A DNA stretch of 64,000 nucleotides. Origin: Mugil cephalus. Lineage: Eukaryota; Chordata; Actinopteri; Mugiliformes; Mugilidae. The notes beneath the pieces were generated by a model, which had not been told where the DNA came from, made no database searches, and saw nothing but the letters and a program-made list of their open reading frames with translations. This document shows positions 59,515-64,000 of the stretch, piece by piece. Location of the stretch: contig NC_061776.1 in NCBI RefSeq assembly GCF_022458985.1, positions 1,170,719 through 1,234,718 on the forward strand, written 5' to 3'. Made by a program: the position numbers and the translations under genes. How positions within the stretch are numbered: position 1 is the first letter of the stretch; each line of letters begins with the position of its first letter.

Positions 59515-62470
59515 CAAACATGTCTCCAAACATGTCTCCAAACATGTCTCCAAACATGTCTCCTAACATGTCTCCAAACACGTCTCCTAACATGTCTCCA
59601 AACACGTCTCCAAACACGTCTCCAAACATGTCTCCAAACATGTCTCCAAACACGTCTCCTAACATGTCTCCTAACATGTCCCCTAACACGTCTCCAAACA
59701 TGTCTCCTAACACGTCTCCAAACATGTCTCCAACATGTCTCCAACATGTCTCCTAACACGTCTCCAAACACGTCTCCAAACATGTCTCCTAACATGTCTC
59801 CTAACATGTCTCCAAACACGTCTCCAAACATGTCTCCAAACATGTCTCCTAACATGTCTCCAAACATGTCTCCTAACACGTCTCCAAACATGTCTCCTAA
59901 CATGTCTCCTAACATGTCTCCAAACACGTCTCCAAACATGTCTCCTAACATGTCTCCAAACATGTCTCCTAACATGTCTCCAAACATGTCCCCAAACATG
60001 TCCCCAAACATGTCTCCAAACATGTCTCCTAACATGTCTCCAAACACGTCTCCAAACATGTCTCCAAACATGTCTCCTAACATGTCTCCAAACACGTCTC
60101 CTTACACGTCTCCAAACATGTCTCCAAACACGTCTCCAAACACGTCTCCAACACGTCTCCAAACACGTCTCCAAACATGTCTCCAAACACGTCTCCAAAC
60201 ATGTCTCCAAACATGTCTCCTAACACGTCTCCAAACATGTCTCCTAACATGTCTCCAAACATGTCCCCAAACATGTCCCCTAACACGTCTCCTAACATGT
60301 CTCCAACATGTCTCCAACATGTCTCCAAACATGTCTCCAAACATGTCTCCCAACATGTCTCCTAACACGTCTCCAAACATGTCCCCAAACATGTCCCCTA
60401 ACACGTCTCCTAACATGTCTCCAACATGTCTCCAACATGTCTCCAAACATGTCTCCCAACATGTCTCCAAACACGTCTCCTAACATGTCTCCAAACATGT
60501 CTCCCAACATGTCTCCAAACACGTCTCCTAACATGTCTCCCAACATGTCTCCAAACACGTCTCCTAACATGTCTCCAAACATGTCTCCAAACACGTCTCC
60601 TAACACGTCTCCAAACATGTCCCCAAACATGTCTCCCAACATGTCCCCTAACATGTCTCCAAACATGTCCCCTAACATGTCTCCAAACACGTCTCCAAAC
60701 ATGTCTCCCAACATGTCTCCAAACACGTCTCCTAACATGTCTCCAAACACGTCTCCTAACACGTCTCCAAACATGTCCCCAAACATGTCTCCCAACATGT
60801 CCACTAACATGTCTCCAAACACGTCTCCTAACACGTCTCCAAACACGTCTCCAAACATGTCTCCAAACATGTCTCCTAACATGTCTCCAAACATGTCCCC
60901 AAACACGTCTCCTAACACGTCTCCAAACATGTCTCCAAACATGTCTCCAAACACGTCTCCAAACATGTCTCCAAACATGTCTCCAAACATGTCTCCTAAC
61001 ACGTCTCCCAACATGTCTCCAAATATGTCTCCAACATGTCTCCAAACACGTCTCCTAACACGTCTCCAAACATGTCTCCAAACATGTCTCCTAACCTGTC
61101 TCCAACATGTCTCCAAACATGTCCCCAAACACGTCTCCCAACACGTCTCCTAACATGTCTCCAAACATGTCTCCTAACATGTCTCCAAACATGTCCCCAA
61201 ACATGTCTCCTAACACGTCTCCTAACACGTCTCCAAACATGTCTCCAACATGTCTCCAAACACGTCTCCAAACATGTCCCCAAACATGTCTCCTAACACG
61301 TCTCCTAACACGTCTCCAAACATGTCTCCAACACGTCTCCAAACATGTCTCCAACATGTCTCCAAACACGTCTCCAAACATGTCTCCAAACATGTCTCCT
61401 AACACGTCTCCAAACACGTCTCCAAACATGTCTCCAACATGTCTCCAAACACGTCTCCAAACATGTCCCCAAACATGTCTCCTAACATGTCTCCTAACAT
61501 GTCCCCAAACATGTCTCCTAACACGTCTCCTAACATGTCTCCAAACACGTCTCCCAACACGTCTCCCAACACGTCTCCTAACATGTCTCCCAACATGTCT
61601 CCCAACACGTCTCCTAACATGTCTCCTAACATGTCTCCAAACATGTCTCCTAACACGTCTCCAAACACGTCTCCAAACATGTCCCCAAACATGTCCCCAA
61701 ACACGTCTCCTAACATGTCTCCAACACGTCTCCAAACATGTCTCCAAACATGTCTCCAAACACGTCTCCCAACACGTCTCCAAACACGTCTCCCAACATG
61801 TCTCCAAACATGTCTCCAAACATGTCCCCAAACACGTCTCCTAACACGTCTCCAAACACGTCTCCAACATGTCTCCTAACACGTCTCCAACATGTCTCCT
61901 AACACGTCTCCTAACCTGTCTCCAAACATGTCTCCAAACACGTCTCCAAACACGTCTCCTAACATGTCTCCAAACATGTCTCCAAACACGTCTCCAAACA
62001 TGTCTCCCAACATGTCTCCTAACACGTCTCCAAACACGTCTCCAAACACGTCTCCAAACATGTCTCCTAACACGTCTCCTAACACGTCTCCAAACACGTC
62101 TCCTAACACGTCTCCAAACACGTCTCCAAACATGTCTCCAATAACGTCTCCCAACACGTCTCCAAACATGTCTCCAACACGTCTCCAAACACGTCTCCTA
62201 ACACGTCTCCAAACACGTCTCCTAATACGTCTCCAAACACGTCTCCTAATACGTCTCCAAACATGTCTCCAATAACGTCTCCAAACACGTCTCCTAACAC
62301 GTCTCCAAACACGTCTCCTAATACGTCTCCAAACATGTCTCCAAACATGTCTCCAAACACGTCTCCAAACATGTCTCCAAACATGTCTCCAACATGTCTC
62401 CAAACACGTCTCCTAACATGTCTCCAAACACGTCTCCAAACACGTCTCCAAACATGTCTCCTAACACGTC
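59515..62470. repeat. 12-bp satellite AACAYGTCTCCH, about 3 kb
   Basis: Near 245 units of aacatgtctcca or aacacgtctcca, with the last base a, t or c, and occasional 11-base units. All six frames are long and open because 12 is a multiple of three. Units with ATG dominate much of the array and ACG units dominate the last 700 bases. The decamer aaacatgtct matches the p53-family half-site RRRCWWGYYY. Confidence 0.97.
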
Positions 62471-62919
62471 AGGGTGGAGGAGCTGGATGAGCTCTGGGAG
62501 ACTTTGCTTCAGTTCGTCTCTGGCTCCAGACACAGTTTTAAATCAGATCAGATTAATTAACGCTCTTGACAGTTCTCAAAATCCTCCAACAGCACAAGTA
62601 CAAGTAATGAAGTACTAGTATGTGAACTTTTGTTTTCAGGTTGTCTGTTATAGTTTGTCACACCAGTTATTCAAAGCGTCTGTTAAATAACTGACTGGTC
62701 ATGTTAATCACTAGAGGAGACGGTTAAAGATGTTAAAGATGCTGCTGAACACTGGGACTCTGTTAATGGTTCTGGAGAACGGTTCTGGAGAACGGTTCTG
62801 TCTGCTCTCACGGAGAACGTGAGGTTGTTGGCAGTGGGATGGACGGACTGTGTGTCTTTCTGTGTCCTAACTAGTGCTTTGTGTTTTGAGGAGACCTGGT
62901 GCATGTGGTCCACAGGACT
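62471..62919. other. Unique flank of the satellite
   Basis: Unique sequence. A coding-looking stretch at 62472-62540 has no recognised homology. A small gttctggagaacg duplication lies at 62770-62795. Confidence 0.4.
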
Positions 62920-62927
62920 CTAGGATG

Positions 62928-63130
62928 GAGACATGTCCCTCCCTCCGTGGACAAGGACAGCGACTCCGTCCATGCCACTGTTGCTAGGCAACTGGCCAAA
63001 CAACCGCATCACCTTTGACCCCGTTTTGTCCAGGAAACACAAACTGGTCCCTGGAGTACGAGCCTCTAACCAGCAGGGGGCGGAACTCAGCCGCTGATAA
63101 ACCACAGAAGAAGAAGAGGCGGAAGTAAAC
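62928..63130. promoter_or_regulatory. Cluster of consensus sites: p53 half-site, X-box, CTCF
   Basis: Contains agacatgtcc (62928-62937, a perfect p53 half-site), gttgctaggcaac (62980-62992, a perfect RFX X-box) and ccagcagggggcgg (63070-63083, a perfect CTCF 14-mer match). The ccacagaagaagaagaggcg that follows and a donor-like cagcag/gtagct at 63144-63149 would suit a 5' UTR exon on the plus strand. Confidence 0.4.
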
Positions 63131-63539
63131 ATCCAGACATCAGCAGGTAGCTCACGCTGTAATATTTTTATTATTATTATTTTCATTTTAACGCTTTTGT
63201 TGAAAGTGCTGCCCAGGGTTTAGGTCATTAGTCCGAAGCCTCCCTCTTCTTCTACGGTATCTGTGTTTATCATGACAGTCTGCTTAGCTGCTGCTAACTA
63301 CGTTAGCTTCATGTCTCAGAGAGGACAAACAAAGGAAGAACATCATGATCCTGTAAATGAGATCAACCACGGACGCACATTTCCACATCATTTATTGTCA
63401 CATTTTAACTTTAACACACCAGTAAGTCTGAGCTTGTGCACTTCGTCGTCAGGCAGAATGAATGTGCGTCCGTCCGTCTTTAAAAGTTCGGTTTCACTGT
63501 TTACTTTCCATTTTTTGAGGCCGTTTTCTCTCCTGGTGC

Positions 63540-63740
63540 TGAAAGGAAAAATCCATTTGATTGGTTTGGTCACTGATGACGCTCCTGACGTATTAGCGGG
63601 ATTAGTGGCGCATGCGCCAATGATTTATCTTTGTATCAATATATTTTAACGGGTCCGGGCAGAACCGACCCCTTTAAATACCGGTCGGTATGTGGACGTT
63701 AACGGGCTGTGTCCGGCTCCTGTCACCGAGGTTAGCAGGC
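63540..63740. promoter_or_regulatory. Promoter-like cluster near the window end
   Basis: ATTGG (63560-63564), two TGACG words (63577-63581, 63586-63590), the 12-base palindrome ggcgcatgcgcc (63607-63618, NRF1 consensus) overlapping CCAAT (63617-63621), and a CpG-rich stretch beyond. The regulated gene is not in the window. Confidence 0.45.
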
Positions 63741-63834
63741 TAATGGCTAACGGCTAATGTCTCGGCTGGTTGCACTTTATATAACCACTCACTGAGACAC
63801 TTTAAATGACCTGTTCCCCCGGGGCTGGAAGTAA

Positions 63835-63912
63835 GCCGGTACGGTACGGTCCTGTCCGGTCCGGTGCGGGCTGGTCCGGTACGGTGCGGTCCGGTACGGT
63901 GCGGTACTGCGC
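63835..63912. repeat. cggtacggtgcggtc short repeat
   Basis: Five- and ten-base CpG-rich words (cggta, cggtc, cggtg) repeated about 14 times in the presumed promoter/5' UTR region. Confidence 0.8.
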
Positions 63913-64000
63913 TGCACCAAAGGATTCTGGGTCAGAAAATAAAGCAACATGCAGCCTTGAAAACTACTATGTCTGTTTAAAAATACTTGTAACTCATCCC

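Noticed and set aside
59497-62490. Asn-Met-Ser-Pro and Asp-Met-Phe-Gly repeat proteins of up to 328 codons
   Set aside because: Twelve-base satellite, open in all frames. No promoter, start context or homology.
62472-62560. Short stretch encoding a VEELDELWETLLQFVSG-like peptide after the satellite
   Set aside because: It looks amphipathic, but there is no recognisable family, the acceptor lies inside the satellite, and a stop follows quickly. Not enough to call an exon.

Overview
The window is vertebrate nuclear DNA, almost certainly from a teleost fish. All genes are split by GT-AG introns. Their conceptual proteins match vertebrate families by my own reading: TMUB1, UBF/UBTF, FASTK, AFG3L, KLHL18, phakinin/BFSP2 and CCR9. 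Short 3' tails of fish LINE/SINE elements and a hAT-type MITE are present. No bacterial operon, CRISPR array, prophage or tRNA/rRNA gene is visible. By summing my own repeat coordinates, roughly two fifths of the 64 kb is tandem repeat, mostly minisatellites that fill introns.

Layout: 1-2.7 kb, the 5' coding part of tmub1 (minus strand; its 3' exons lie outside the window). 3-5 kb, a 20-bp minisatellite. 6.4-7.7 kb, a CpG-rich promoter. 8.25-19.75 kb, a UBF-like RNA polymerase I factor (ubtfl/ubtf, plus strand, about 20 exons, 698 aa) that lacks HMG box 4. 20.5-28.7 kb, fastk (minus, 10 coding exons), tail to tail with ubtfl. 30.1-31.4 kb, a shared upstream region between divergent fastk and afg3l1. 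31.4-37.3 kb, an AFG3L m-AAA protease (plus, 17 exons). 38.3-45.1 kb, klhl18 (plus, 10 exons, 574 aa). 46.5-51.3 kb, bfsp2 (minus), tail to tail with klhl18. 53.0-54.5 kb, ccr9 (minus, 2 coding exons). 54.5-62.5 kb, gene-free arrays, including a 3-kb 12-bp satellite. 62.9-63.9 kb, promoter-like sequence for a gene that must lie beyond the window.

The genes do not form one pathway. They cover rRNA transcription (UBF), ER/membrane ubiquitin-like signalling (TMUB1), mitochondrial RNA metabolism (FASTK), mitochondrial proteostasis (AFG3L), Cul3 ubiquitination (KLHL18), lens cytoskeleton (BFSP2) and lymphocyte homing (CCR9). The grouping tmub1-ubtfl-fastk is informative. In human, TMUB1 and FASTK are neighbours at 7q36 beside SLC4A2, while TMUB2 and UBTF are neighbours at 17q21 beside SLC4A1. 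This locus therefore looks like the 7q36-type paralogon still carrying a UBF ohnolog that mammals lost.

Most noteworthy: an intronic array of about thirty CTCF-consensus-like sites; a 3-kb satellite of near-perfect p53-family half-sites in which a CpG/TpG switch makes or breaks the site; inverted repeats flanking four fastk exons (circRNA-type geometry); a tandem duplication that copied a splice donor four times; a minisatellite that seems to have grown from a hAT terminus; and apparent lesions at the Walker A exon of the protease and in the last fastk exon that may be assembly errors.
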